This document shows positions 46,855 to 58,600 of a stretch of DNA of 64,000 bases, in pieces. Numbering within the stretch: position 1 is the stretch's first letter; every line of letters starts with the position of its first letter. A model generated the notes under the pieces. The model was not told where the DNA came from. It made no database searches and saw nothing but the letters and a program-made list of their open reading frames with translations. The stretch spans positions 1,714,655-1,778,654 of the forward strand of contig OX326961.1 in NCBI GenBank assembly GCA_946800325.1, read 5' to 3'. The stretch is from Luzula sylvatica (lineage: Eukaryota > Streptophyta > Magnoliopsida > Poales > Juncaceae). The position numbers and the translations under genes are program-made.

Positions 46855-48060
46855 ATTATTTAATAACTATTATTATTATGCCATAACAATATAATATTAT
46901 AATAAATATCTAATATAATAATTATATTATATCTATATATTTAATTTAATATTATAATAATAATATATCAAATTTTATAATATTATATTACATTATTATT
47001 ATTGTATGATATTATATATTATAACAAATAATGTATAATATTATATTAATTATATGAATAAAATATTATATATGTTATAAAATGATATATAATATTATAT
47101 TAAAACAATAAAATAACAATATTTTAATTATTAAATTCGTATAATTAACGTAATTTTATATTCATATAACAATAATGTGGTAAAAATATATTATAACAAT
47201 AATATAGTAATTATATAATAATTATATTATACTTAATATATTATTATAATAATAATAATATATAATAAAAATTCCATAATATGTAACAATAAAATAATTG
47301 TTTTATAATTATTATTTCCATATAATTTCCATAATATTATATATATTATTGTAATAATATATAATAATTATATTAATAATTATATTATGATAATATTATT
47401 TATATTATGATAATATTATTTATATTATGATAATATTATTTATATTATATATAATTATAATAATATTATAATTGGATAAAATGTAATATTATAATAATAA
47501 TGAAAAGATATATTTAATATTATTTGTTTATTTAAGAGAGATACTTGATATTTATTATCAATTTTAATTAAGCATTCTATGTAGATTGTCATTAACAAAA
47601 TTTCAGAATTTTTCTAAACAACCAAACAAAGAATTATACTTTCCAGCATCTTATAATTTGGACATCCAAACAAACTATGGAATTATTAATTCCAGAACTT
47701 TTTTCTCCTCCACCTTATAATCCAATTCCACTCTACTAATTCCGCTTGCCAAACGGCCCCTTAAACATTTTAAAACTGAACGATTTAGAACTCACAGATT
47801 CATCCCTCGAACCAATCAGTCAAAATTGCAAGTATCTTCAAGAAATTGGGATCAGCAAATGCGAAGGCGTTACTGGTGAGGGAATATCCCTTCTTGTGAT
47901 TAGGTGTCCATATCCGACAACAATTGATCTGACAACAAGTGAGAAAAGCCTCGTTCGGGTTTCTACTAGATGCATGTATCTTAAAGAGATTAATCTTACC
48001 GATTGCAATGTTAATCGTGCCGGTATGGAGCTCTTAGTACACTTACTTTTTTATGATATT
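46104..48060 (+). pseudogene. F-box/LRR-repeat gene remnant, exon split by a PIF-like element
   Basis: A TTTGCAG acceptor is followed at 46104 by 'ELTSTFLSKLSSPEMT'. The frame resumes at 47761 with 'LNILKLNDLELTDSSLE', 'CKYLQEIGISKCEGVTGEGISLLV' and 'CMYLKEINLTDCNVNRAGMELL'. These are LRR_CC-type repeats ('L++++LS+C..+TD.G+..L') as in plant F-box/LRR-repeat proteins such as the FBL3 group. The transposon sits exactly at a TTA shared by both halves, so the frame was continuous before insertion. No F-box and no further exons were found, so it is a fragment. Whether it was already dead before insertion is unknown. Confidence 0.65.
46154..47760. mobile_element. PIF/Harbinger-like AT-rich element in the LRR exon
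   Basis: The ends GGGCCTGTTTGGATGG and CCAAACGGCCCC are flanked by TTA (46151-46153 and 47761-47763). The right end is the complement of the left end of the element at 33504. The body is almost pure A/T with a long (AAT)n/(ATT)n palindromic block at 46765-46850, and no transposase. Confidence 0.78.
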
Positions 48061-49683
48061 TTACACTCAAGAATTGCATTTGCTTTCATAATATTGGAAA
48101 AATTATAACCGGGCTTTGATGTAAAACTGTAGGTGCAAATTGCAATGGCCTTTATGATTTTATCACTTGTGATATCAAGAAAGGCTCTTATGAAATACTA
48201 ATTAATATTTCGCCTTTTATTTCATTGTAAACATGTAAGTTGTGAACTCTCTACTGCTTGGCAATTACATCAGGTATTAAATAATTTTTTTTTTATGAGT
48301 TTATTAACATTCGTGTGTAAATGTTTATTTAGTGATTTTATTTGTTTTGAATTGCAGAGGGATTTAGGGTGTATTCTAGTCTTTTGCATATCTCCCTTTT
48401 TAGGTAATTTATATATTTTTTTGAAAATAATAGAGTAGGCTCTAGGACCTATGTCTATTTTTATATTAATAATAAAATTATACAATTACCTTATAAATAA
48501 GGATTTTAGTTAATAATACATACCCAACATGGGTAAGTATTCCCACTTGACATCTCTAACTTTCCTCTAATTTCCAGTAAAAACAGATTATGTAAAGAAT
48601 ATAGGAAAATGAAATGCTGGAAACTTGTGGAAAAACAACTCTAGTTAAATGGATGGCCCATATAAAATGCCTTATTGATCTGTCCTCAAAACCTAGCCGC
48701 CTAATCCATCTTCTCCACTTCTCCTCCTTCATCTCGCTCTCTCTCATCTTCCTCACTTCTCCTCAAAGCCTAGCCGATTAATCCACCAGTCAGCCCTAGC
48801 CACCAATCAACCCTAGCCGCCTAATACGTCTTCCTTAATCCTTTCCTTCTCTTTACTCATTTCATCTCCTCTTTCCGATCTTCCCTTTGAATCACTGGTA
48901 CTATCTCCTCTTTGCCATTGCCTCTTTGAACCGGTATCGATTCGTGTCTTCTTCACTCAGCAACCTCCACCATCTAGAAAAAACACTCGTCCTTAGCCAA
49001 TTCCTTTTGCTTCCCGGAGATTCGATTCATTTGCGAGCACAATTGAAGAAGCACTAGATCCTAGCTCATGAGATCCCTGCTCAGAGAGGCTTCGACTGGA
49101 AATTTTAGGTAATTTATACAAAATTAAAAACCAATTCTCTAATATTTTTAAGATTTTTGGTGATTCTGAGTTTTCTTTGATTTTTAATATTTTTGGTTAA
49201 TTATTTTTGGTGATTTTGAGTTTTCTTTCATTTTGTCAGGTTCTTGAACCAAACCGGCATATATGATGCATGATAGGCTTTAATATATAGTTGTTCTTGT
49301 ATTTTTGTATATAAAGTTACATTGAATTAGAAGTTCTTATCGTGTAAAAATAACATTACTATTCTTTTGTGCCTCATGCATTGATATTGTGTAAAAACCA
49401 TATTATTATTCTTCTCAGCCTCATGCATTACTATCGTGTAAAAACAACATTACAATTTCCGCAACAAGAACATTGTCCTAGTTCAAAACATCTTAAATTA
49501 TTATTCTCACATAATCCTAAAAATAAACATAACTCTTAAATGATTATTCCCACATTACTTCTACGCATACAATTACCTCTGGAGTACTTGTAAACAAACA
49601 ATTACTTCTAATTATCCAATGCAACCTTAAATTTCTTTGAAACCATTAACATTACAAAATCATATCATATGTCATTCAAAATA
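48061..49683. other. Non-coding region with a leader-like C/T-rich block
   Basis: 48650-49110 is C/T-rich ('CCTAGCCGCCTAATCCATC'-type words repeated about three times at 48690-48840). It ends at a plausible donor 'TTTTAG/GTAATT' (49107), and 'TTTGTCAG' at 49239 could be the matching acceptor. This looks like a transcript leader with an intron, but no reading frame follows. 49250-49680 is AT-rich with nothing recognisable. Confidence 0.3.
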
Positions 49684-52164
49684 GAAAAAAGTACACTTTT
49701 GTTCCCCAATCTTTTCCAAAAAGTGTACTTTGTCCCCCAAACAAAAATCTGCACATTTTTGTCCCCTAATGTTTCAAAAATTGTTCAACTTGCCCCCACC
49801 GTCCATTTGCTGTTAAAACCTCAGTTAACTGATGATCTGGCATGCTGAGTAGGATACAGATAATGGTGACATGGCAATTGAACCAATTAAATCCAAACCC
49901 GACCCAATTAAACCCTAACCCAATATTAAAACCCTATCCATTAACCCCTCTCTCACCCCGTCTCTCTCTCAGCGTGAAGCTCTCGCCAGGGTCAAGCTCT
50001 CGCCATTGTCTCCGTTGACGACGCCAAGCTCCACTCATCTCTCTCTCGCGCTCTCGCTCTCTGGACTCTCTCGTGAGGTTAGCTCCACTCTCTTTCGCTC
50101 TCTCTGTCTCTCTCTTTCTTTCTCGCAGCTCTCTCTCTCTCTGGGTGGTCTGGGGCGTGGGTCGTGGGGGTGGGGTGGGTCTCGTAAGTTTCTCTTTTTT
50201 CTTTCAAGATTCGTGATTTCTATGGGTTCAAAGGGTTCAAATTTTCTATTTTTTAGTAGCCATCGAATTTTTTAGAGACTGATTTGAAGAAATCTGGGGA
50301 GTGTCGGATAGTAGTTTGGTTTAGTGAAAAGAATCAAATTTTGGGGATTGTCGCAGTTTTCTTACTTAATAGTGGTTCTAATTGAAATTCAATAATGTTT
50401 AGTTTTTTAGACTCGACGAAATTTGTCCTTAAATTTCAATAAATTGATAACTTTCTTTCTTTAGTTCAATTATGATGCTTAATTAATCAACTACTTAATT
50501 ACAATTACTCGATTTGCTTGTTGTAGGTTTATGCAGTAATGTCATTCTTATCTCTCGTTCTACCCACAAAGTCAATCTACTTCGATTCAATTAGAGAAAT
50601 GTAAGTTCGAAAACTTCACAGAGTAAATTCGATATTAAATGAGTTAATTCAATACATTACACTGTTCATCATGTGAATTATTAAAAATTTCGAAATTGCC
50701 CTTCTTAATTCCATTTCAAAATTGCCCTTCACAGAGGGGTTTGGGTCAAGGAATTTACGAGAATTCATTTTTTTAGGGTTAATTAATCTGAAATTAGGGT
50801 TCAATTAAGTCTGTGTTCAATTAAATCTGAAATCAGGGTTCAAGTGCCGCAAGGATGAGGTTCTTAATCGAGTTTTCGCAATTCAGTATCGACTGGCGCA
50901 AGGTTTGATTATCGACTGGTGCAGTTTTGCGATGAATGGCTTGGCTCGAATCGAGAATGAAAGGAATTTGAAGGCAAAATCTGGACTGAGAAATTGGGAA
51001 TTCGATTAATACAAAATCTGAATCCGCGAAACTCGAATCTTGGTGGAAAATATTTAAGTTTTGGAATTCATGTTATTTTGTTATGATTTTGTTTTGAAAT
51101 TAGTAATTAGCATTTGTTGTTTTGTTATGAATTTAGTAACATTGTTGTATTAGAATTCATGTTATTTTGTTATGTTGTTTAGAATTACAAACATACATGA
51201 CTCGATCACGACTCGAAACAATTACAAATTTACAACACAATACAAACATACATGACTCGATCACGACTCGAAACAATTAAAAATTTACAACACGATACAA
51301 ACATACATGACACAATACATCATTACCCGAAGATGCTGCTGCAGCGGCCTTTCTATGAGATTCAACCTAACAAATTAAGTTGTCACAACAAGTTAGTGTA
51401 TTAAACAAGGTGAAAGTAATTATGATGGTTACTAATTCTTGGGTTTTAATTTTAGGAAGGGTAAATATGTAATTTCAAGTTAAAAAAGGGTAAATATGTA
51501 AATCCCCAGGGCATAATAGTAGGTAATTACATACCGATATCATAGAAACCACATTTAATAGCAGAAGCCACGTCAACAACTGCTTGAAGACCTGACGAGC
51601 ATTGCCGGTTCACGGTTCTAAGTGGCACCGTATCTGATTCACAAAGAATGAAATTCATTATAAATGATATACAAATATTTCAAAATTAAGGAAAAAATAA
51701 TGAAATTACCAGGGAAACCAGCATAGAACGCAGCCATTCTGCATTCAATTGCCCGTTCAGATCCAGGTGCCAAAACGGTTCCGACAACAATATCGCCAAC
51801 TTCGCATGGGTTCAATTTTGTCTCCGAAGCATGAACCTCTCTGATACAAACATCGTCTCCGAAGCAAGATACAAACAAAATTAACAAGATTAAATCAGTA
51901 AGATACAAACAAAATTAACAAGAAAACACTTGCGCAACAATGACAACATCGTCTCCGAAGCATGAACCTCTCTGATACCCGTCTCCAGCAGCACAATTGA
52001 AGGTCTACGCCATGAATTAAGAACCCAAAATCAAACTCAGAACCAGATTAAATCAGTAAAATGAAAATTGGTAAAGGAATAAAAAGTTACGGAAATGATC
52101 GATGGGGGATTCGTAGTCGAATCGGGCTGCAAGTGCTGAAGTAGAACCCTTTGCCTGTTGATCG

Positions 52165-52210
<46 letters not shown>

Positions 52211-52223
52211 CTCTCGATCTCTC

Positions 52224-52266
<43 letters not shown>

Positions 52267-52509
52267 CTCTCGATCTCTCGATCTCTCGATCTCGACTCTT
52301 CTGCTATCTGCTCTCTGTTGAGGAGCCTGGCGAGATCGTACAAAATGGCGACGTCTGAAATCTTGTAGATGAACGTCTGGCGAGATCGTACAAGAAGGAT
52401 TTGCAGGTGAGGTTTTGAGAAGGGGGCTGGCTGCTGGCGAGGGTTTGAGAAGTAGTTGCTGATGGCGAGAAGAGGGCTGGGGCGAGGAGGAGGCGAGATC
52501 GCTCGCGAC

Positions 52510-52593
<84 letters not shown>

Positions 52594-52884
52594 AGAGAGA
52601 GATGGGTTCGGGTGGGTTTGAGAGAGAAGAGAAGAGATCGGGTCGGGTTATGAATTAACGGATCGGGTTAGTATCAATTGCCATGTCAACATGCCACATA
52701 ATATAAAAAATGCCATGTCAGCACGCCACATCATCAGTTAACTGAGGTTTTAACATCAAATGGACGGAGGGGGCATGTTGAACAATTTTTGAAACATTAA
52801 GGGGCTGAAAGGTGCAGATTTTTGTTTGGGGGGTAAAATGCACTTTTTGGAAAAGATTGGGGGGCAAAAGTATACTTTTTTTTC
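49684..52884. mobile_element. Pack-MULE carrying 3-ketoacyl-CoA thiolase exons
   Basis: The ends GAAAAAAGTACACTTTTG and (complement) GAAAAAAAAGTATAC, each followed by 'CCCCCAAACAAAAATCTGCAC', belong to the same MULE family as 5111-8142. Flanking 9-bp sequences TTCAAAATA (49675-49683) and TTAAAAATA (52885-52893) differ at one base. TIRs of at least 200 bases run inward to mirrored CT/GA microsatellites (52170-52290 CT; 52508-52590 GA, the latter within the right part). The interior has thiolase exons with introns on the minus strand and a promoter-like CT-rich block at 49940-50160. Confidence 0.85.
51321..52003 (-). pseudogene. Captured peroxisomal 3-ketoacyl-CoA thiolase (KAT2/PED1-like) fragment
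   Basis: Four exon pieces in gene order (minus strand). About 52003-51926: 'CAAGDGYQRGS...GDDVVIVA', the KAT N-terminus. About 51835-51710: 'KLNPCEVGDIVVGTVLAPGS' and 'RMAAFYAGFPG'. 51633-51535: 'VPLRTVNRQCSSGLQAVVDV', holding the active-site Cys. 51366-51321: 'VESHRKAAAAASSGN'. Introns with GT/AG borders survive between them, so capture was from genomic DNA, not mRNA. The exons between the third and fourth pieces are missing, and a short stretch (ATCAGAGAGGTTCATGCTTC) is duplicated between the first two pieces. It cannot make an enzyme. The intact enzyme does the last step of peroxisomal beta-oxidation. Confidence 0.85.
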
Positions 52885-52893
52885 TTAAAAATA

Positions 52894-53118
52894 CTACAAA
52901 ACTCTTTAACATATCGTCACAGATTAAAAAATTCAAATGAACTTGACATGTTGCTTCCTTCTCCTCCCAAATCAGTGGATATAGAAGGAATTGAACCGCC
53001 TTGACCAATATGCGGCTAAACGATGTATTTAGATCGAAAATTTCTCTCGAGTCCCAAGCACTTGACTATTTAAGTCGGGTACCTCATTAACGACATTATG
53101 CAAAACATACATGAAAAT
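52894..53118 (-). other. Short flank between Pack-MULE and LINE, possible exon remnant
   Basis: The interval is moderately GC for the region and partly open on the minus strand (53008-52894), with words such as 'VKAVQFLLYPLIWEEKEAT'. Together with a possible exon at about 54987-55077 on the other side of the LINE it may be the relic of one gene. No family recognised. Confidence 0.25.
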
Positions 53119-53133
53119 AATAAGTACAATGTC

Positions 53134-54842
53134 TCGATGGGCGATTTTTTCTTCCACGGTAGAGGGCTAAGACAAGGTGACCCGTTATCCCCACTACTGT
53201 TTGTTATAGCCGTAGACACTCTACAACATATAATAACAAAACTATCGGGATCCATGACCTCCACCTTATACTCGGCAATACAAGGCCTTCAATTTGCAGA
53301 TGATACGGTATTCATCACACAAGGATCCAGAGGGAATCTACAAATGCTTAAGCTGATTACGGATATACTATGTCGAATCACGGGACTAAAATTAAATAAC
53401 GATAAGTGCAGTTTCATTAAAATGAACATTCCTGATACACTAAGCAAATCCATTGAATACATACTCAAATGCAAAGAAGCATGCTTCCCCATAACCCATC
53501 TGGGCCTTCCGCTAACCATTAAAAAACCAACGAAATCATCGTACATGAGACTAATAGATTCTGTAAGAAATAAGATCAGTGGGTGGAGTGCCCATCTACT
53601 ATCTCTAGGCGGCCGAATAACCCTAATTAACTCGGTTTTATCATCACAACCCCTCTACTTCATGCAAGCCAATCTACTACCGCAATGGGTAATTAACAAA
53701 ATTGACCAACTACGTAGGAATTTCCTCTGGCAAGGAAACGAGCACTATAGAGCGGGGAAAAACCTAAGTAGTTGGTCAAAAGTTTGCTCACCAAAAACTT
53801 GTGGGGGTCTGGGAGTAATTAACCTAAAACTGCAAAACATGGCACTCCTAACAAAATGGATTTGGAAACTGAAACAACCAAGAGATGGTCTGTGGAAAAA
53901 TACTTTCCGCGAAATATATGGTGCTACGCGACTACTGAGCGATATTCCGATTAACCAAAGTTCATACTTCATCAAAGATCTAAGCAAACTCGAGCAATTA
54001 GCAAATATTGGAATATCACATAATGTTAATAACGGAGCCGACACGAGATTTTGGTATGATAAATGGGCGGGAAATCAAACTTTGGCAAACAAATATCCGA
54101 CTATCGCACCATACCTCATCAACCATCACGCGACGGTTAGGGACACATTGAGACATGGCACCCCCCACATACCAACTACCAACATCCTATCACAACAAGC
54201 TCAACAGGAGTTATCCACGCTCAACAGGAGTTATCCACACTTCTCAATACATCTTTTGATCCGCTAACAGAGGGGGTAGACACAGTTATGTGGGGCATCC
54301 ATGCACCCGGCACCTCCAAAGGTGACTTTTCAGTCAAGGGTCTTTACTATTTACTCGCAAATAGCGGCGTTATGGTCCCCTGGGCTTCAAAATTCTGGAA
54401 AATAAAAGCGCCAGCGAAGGTCAAAGTTTTTGCATGGCTACTCTTAGATCAAAAACTGCTTACACAAGATAGATTAGCTCGAAGAGATTGGCCAAACGAG
54501 GGCTGTTGTGTCATGTGCAACGGTAATCGAACGGAGGATCACCAGCACCTGTTCCTACATTGTCCCTTTGCGGTACGACTATGGAAATTAGCATTCGAAA
54601 AATGCGGGATTACAAATAACGAATGGGCTACTTCTCAAGTCAAATTCTGGGAGAGAAATGCTACCATGGTGAAGGACGAGAAAAGGGATCTCTGGAATGC
54701 TACGTGGCTGGCTTCCCTCTGGAATATATGGAAATCTAGAAATGAGAAAATTTTCGATGATAAACCGCCAAGTACCGAGATCACTATTAATAGGGTTATG
54801 TTAGACGCCCAAGCATGGGTTGAAAACTGTAATAGGCCATAG
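53134..54842 (+). pseudogene. LINE ORF2 remnant: reverse transcriptase palm and zf-RVT domain
   Basis: Reads 'GRGLRQGDPLSPLLFV', then the catalytic 'LQFADDTVFI', 'THLGLPLTIKKP', 'SLGGRITLINSVLSSQPLYFMQ', and after 54288 a zf-RVT domain with 'CCVMCNGNRTEDHQHLFLHC'. The two halves are in different frames. A 20-bp tandem duplication (GCTCAACAGGAGTTATCCAC at 54199-54218 and 54219-54238) shifts the frame and explains the break. The endonuclease and fingers are lost through 5' truncation. Confidence 0.88.
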
Positions 54843-54933
54843 CTACACGTATTTTCATTGTAAATAGTTTGTACATAACTTTTTTATTTATTAATATATC
54901 ATCTCTAGTAGGCAATTGCCTACTACTTTCAAA
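53134..54933 (+). mobile_element. 5'-truncated L1-type LINE
   Basis: Perfect 15-bp target duplications AATAAGTACAATGTC lie at 53119-53133 and 54934-54948. The 3' end is a short A run after 'GGCAATTGCCTACTACTTTC'. It contains the C-terminal half of ORF2 (separate entry). The 36-bp insertion at 12765 ends in a similar tail. Confidence 0.9.
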
Positions 54934-54948
54934 AATAAGTACAATGTC

Positions 54949-55645
54949 ATAAGATTAATAAAACCGAAATGAATGAGTAATGTTACCTTCGATTTCTTCT
55001 TCTTCTTCTTCTTTTCTTGTTTCTTTTCCAAATACTCAAATATTTTGGTTCCCTTCTCCAAAAACAATATTCTGATCTATGCACTCAAAGCCTAAGTTTC
55101 AGTAGATATTACATTAAAAAAATAAGCTCAATTGATAATGAGTAATGGCCACGAGTACCTGGTACTACTACTAGTTTCAAGAGTTTTTAGAGAGAACTCG
55201 GGCGTAGAGATTTATGTGAGATAGGAATTGGGTGCTAACATAACTGGCGAGAGGTGGATTAGGTGAAGTTTTCGCCAATTTCGTTGGAAATAAGCAATTA
55301 TCAGTCATTCGCGAGAGAAGACCAGAGAAAAACCAAAATTGGAGAGGTAAGACTTGAGGATCTGATGAGAAAAGGGGCGAGGTTCTTCAAACAAAGAGGA
55401 TCTGATGAGAAAATGGGGGCGAGGTTCTTCAAACAAAGAGGATCAAGTAAAAAGACGAAACGAGCGAATCAAAGATATCTAGAGAAATTGGAAAGTTCAA
55501 ACAAGGAAAGAGAAGGAAGAAAAAAACACTAAATTGAAATGGAGAATTCATCTGAGGTGGCAAACCAAGCGGGACCCATATCCACCTCAGATTTCGGTAA
55601 GAGTTCGGTGGTTTATTTCCTGCATTGTATACTTTTTGGTCAATG
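54949..55645 (+). other. Spacer edge with a 40-bp tandem repeat
   Basis: A tandem unit of about 41 bases (GATCTGATGAGAAAA...TTCAAACAAAGAG) occurs at about 55360-55401 and 55402-55443, within an open frame from 55263 that matches no family. A Lys-rich minus-strand stretch at 55077-54987 with AG/GT borders may be an old exon. The duplication's right arm begins at about 55645. Confidence 0.35.
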
Positions 55646-56097
55646 TTTGGCCCCAACATGAGTCAAATCAACCATATTTGGAAAGCATATTCACCACACA
55701 CACACAAAAAAAAATGGTTTGTGTGGATTAGAATATACTGTCTAGTGGAACTCAATAGATAATTAGAAATATTAAGGTTGGCAATTGGCATGTGAAAGAA
55801 ATAATAATAATAATACAATAAATACAAGTTGCTTATAAATTATACAATTTTATTTCCAAATTAAGACTACGATTTATGTTCAAATTTGTAAGTACAAACT
55901 TTTTTAGTGTGAAATGATGTTTAACACTTCATTAAGCATAAAAAAAAGAAAAAGGTGTTGAGATTAAATATCCAATTTTAAACGAAAAAAAATGTGAACG
56001 CGGTATATTTTTGGATCTAGTCAACATCAAAGTCAACGATTCTAAAATATTTCAAGTTTATATATTCTTCTGCTGGCAGTACATAATAAGCACATTG

Positions 56098-56106
56098 TAT
56101 ATATAA
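56098..56106 (+). promoter_or_regulatory. TATA box of the right At4g22030-like gene
   Basis: TATATATAA lies 43 bases before the chosen ATG (56149), in a position that makes the ATG at 56122 too close to be the start. It is conserved in the left arm. Confidence 0.6.
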
Positions 56107-56148
56107 GCTTAACCTCCACACATGCTATCACACACTAAATCACCATTA

Positions 56149-57579
56149 ATGGCTTGTGTAAACTCTAGAGCTTTCCACTTTATCTTCTCTCCATCAAGAC
56201 CAAAAACAGGACTCACAATAAATCATGCAAGCTTCCATTTTTCTCCAAAGCCTAAAAAAGCCAGAGTACAAAAAACTTGTGCAAACATCCAATTCTCTCA
56301 AAATTTTGGAAGGACCAACACGCAAATGCGGGTTCAAACCCGTTTAGAAAACAAGCAGATGTCCGGCTCCACGAACCAAATCCTCCCTCAACTCCAAATA
56401 ATAGCCGATACTGCAGCCGATCGAGCCGATATGCATGCGATAATCGGTCAACAAAGAAACAATTGGAATCATCTCTTCTTGAACTCCATTAACTCCATGA
56501 ATCTATTCGCCTCGCTCATGGCCGGGTTATCGGGTCTTACGATATCTAAATCCGTATCCATACTACTCGCGTTCAAAATCTCTTCGACACTTCTTTTCTC
56601 ATTCTCGACCATGATGATGATTATTGTGAATTGGATCCAACCATCTCAACTCGCCGAAGAGCAACGAAACGCGACACGTTTGTTTAAACAGTTAGAGAGA
56701 TCACTCCGTGCGTCTATTCGTGTAGGATATGGTGACAAGAGTGATATTCATAAGGCGATGGATCGAGTTCTTGCATTGGATCTAGCATATCCGTTATCTT
56801 TGGCACCCGGCATGCTCGATAAGTTTCCCAAGAAGGTGGAACCGACTACGTGGTGGCCACAGTTTGATTTCGATCAGAGCCGCAAGGTAATTTTGAAATG
56901 ATTATATTTGAGTTTGCTCAATATAGACTATAGAGTGAACTAAACAAAAAGAAGTATCAAAATGGCATTGTACATTTATATAGAAGTATTACTGAAAATA
57001 TTCATAAAATAATTAGTTAATTGTTCACAAATTGATGTATATATCGATTTTCTATTACAGGCTGCGATGACCGATAACGAAGCAAACGGGTGGAATAATG
57101 AACTTGAGGAAGAAATGAAAAACATTCTAAAAATAGTAAACGGAAAAGATGAAGAGCAATATTTAGTTTGTGGTGAAGTAGCTTTGAAAATAAACAGAGT
57201 TCTAGCCATAACGGGTCCGGTTTTCGCGGGTTTAGCTGCAATTGGGTCCATGCTTATCGGGCTCTCGAATCTCGGTCACATTCCAGTTATAATCTCGTTG
57301 ACATGTGGGTGCCTTGCTGTTATCGTGAACGCACTAGAACACGGAGGCCAAATCGGTATGGTTTTTGAAATGTTTAGAAATTCGGCAGGATTTTACAAGC
57401 ATTTGGAAGAAGAAATCGAGGTGAATTTGAAAGAGAGAGATTTACAGAAGAGAGAGAATGGAGAGTTATTCGAGACGAAAATGGCCTTGCAACTTGGCCG
57501 TAGTACCGTCGATCTTAAACATTTCGGGTTAAACGGAGATGAAGATGGCGATGAAGAATTTGCAGGAAAATTATTCTAA
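56149..57579 (+). CDS. At4g22030-like protein ('probable F-box protein' family), right copy
   Basis: Exons 56149-56886 and 57061-57579 encode 418 residues, the same structure as the left copy. By eye about 14 residues differ between the twins, scattered through both exons (for example 'NSERTNM' to 'NFGRTNT', 'KRKDEEQ' to 'NGKDEEQ'); no stop or frameshift is seen in either. Two hydrophobic segments and the conserved 'EHGGQIGMVFEMFRNSAGF' and 'ENGELFETKMALQLGRS' regions are intact, and the protein ends 'EEFAGKLF' as in the family. Molecular role unknown. The 5' flank is co-duplicated, so the promoter may be shared with the twin. Confidence 0.87.
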
Positions 57580-57601
57580 TTAAACAACTCTTTGAAATTA
57601 A

Positions 57602-57986
57602 AAATAATTGCGCACAAATTAAACATAATTGCGCACAATTGACACTAGTTTAGTCTCAATCAACCAATCTCGGTAACCTCGTTTGAGTATATAATTGGCG
57701 ATAAATTAGCTCCAAAAAATCCACATAATCAATATAAATTAACTTGAATGAGACTAATATTTTGAACAATGAGAATCATACTTCCTATGAATTATTCAAA
57801 TGTCTTTCAATCCGGCACTTAAATGAGTATAGATTGGCATAATGACATTTAGGCAATCACTAGTAAATCAAGTGAGAGTTGACTACTCCTTAGCGGAGAG
57901 GAAGACAAAGAGGACAAGACAAGAAGAAGAAAATGAAGAGGCCATGGAGCCAAGCGAACAAGGAGAAAGAGACAACCAAATTAAGC

Positions 57987-58036
<50 letters not shown>

Positions 58037-58437
58037 GAAGAAGAAAAGGGGGGTCGAGCATAACACGAGAACGAAATTGAAAGCAAAGAGCAAAAAGCAT
58101 GAAATTACTGGTGTGAAGCAGGGGCGTTAATGGAGGAGCAAAGAACAAATATTTCAGCAGAAATTACTCTTGAGCGAGATAGAGAGATGATATCGTGCAA
58201 GGAAGGGCATGATGGTCAATTTACAAACTTTCCATTCATTTTAACGGGAAATGTGAATTGTGGACATATCTGATATTAATTTGATTTAGAGGGGACAAAT
58301 ATGATATTAATAGATTTGAAGGGACATATATGATATTAATTTGATTTAGAGGGGACAAATATGATATTAATAGATTTGAAGGGACAAATTTGATATTTTG
58401 AACTTACGGAGGGATATACCCGAAATTGCCCCTTTAT
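57602..58437 (+). other. Right-arm-specific insertion with GA and 63-bp tandem repeats
   Basis: Replaces left-arm 14241-15315. It contains a (GA)n tract at 57991-58031 and a two-copy 63-bp tandem repeat (about 58278-58403; unit contains GATTTAGAGGGGACAAATATG). No gene; the frames across the GA tract are artefacts. Confidence 0.5.
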
Positions 58438-58600
58438 ATTATATACTCTCTCTTCTCCCGCAAAAACCCTCGCGCCTCCTCGTGCTGAGAAATCCAACCT
58501 CGATACGAGCAATGGCGATCTCGAGCTCGCCGCAAAACCACTCCCGCTTCCTTAAAGTATCATCTTTAACTCTCTTTGTTTACTAAAGTTTTGCGGTTGA
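58438..58600 (+). other. Exon-like block shared with the left arm
   Basis: ATG at 58513 opens 'MAISSSPQNHSRFLKVSSLT' and stops after about 24 codons. The leader and start are conserved with 14240-13989. It lacks the 77-bp tandem expansion of the left copy. Could be a first exon of an unknown gene. Confidence 0.3.

Noticed and set aside
56122..56148. Longer start for the At4g22030-like protein ('MLSHTKSPL')
   Set aside because: The ATG is about 16 bases after the TATA box, probably upstream of the transcription start. The ATG at 56149 has a better context (AATGG).
57842..58130. Open frames rich in Arg-Glu or Ser-Leu around 58000 (also at 6090-6306, 52053-52653)
   Set aside because: They come from (GA)n/(CT)n microsatellites with no conserved sequence outside the repeat.
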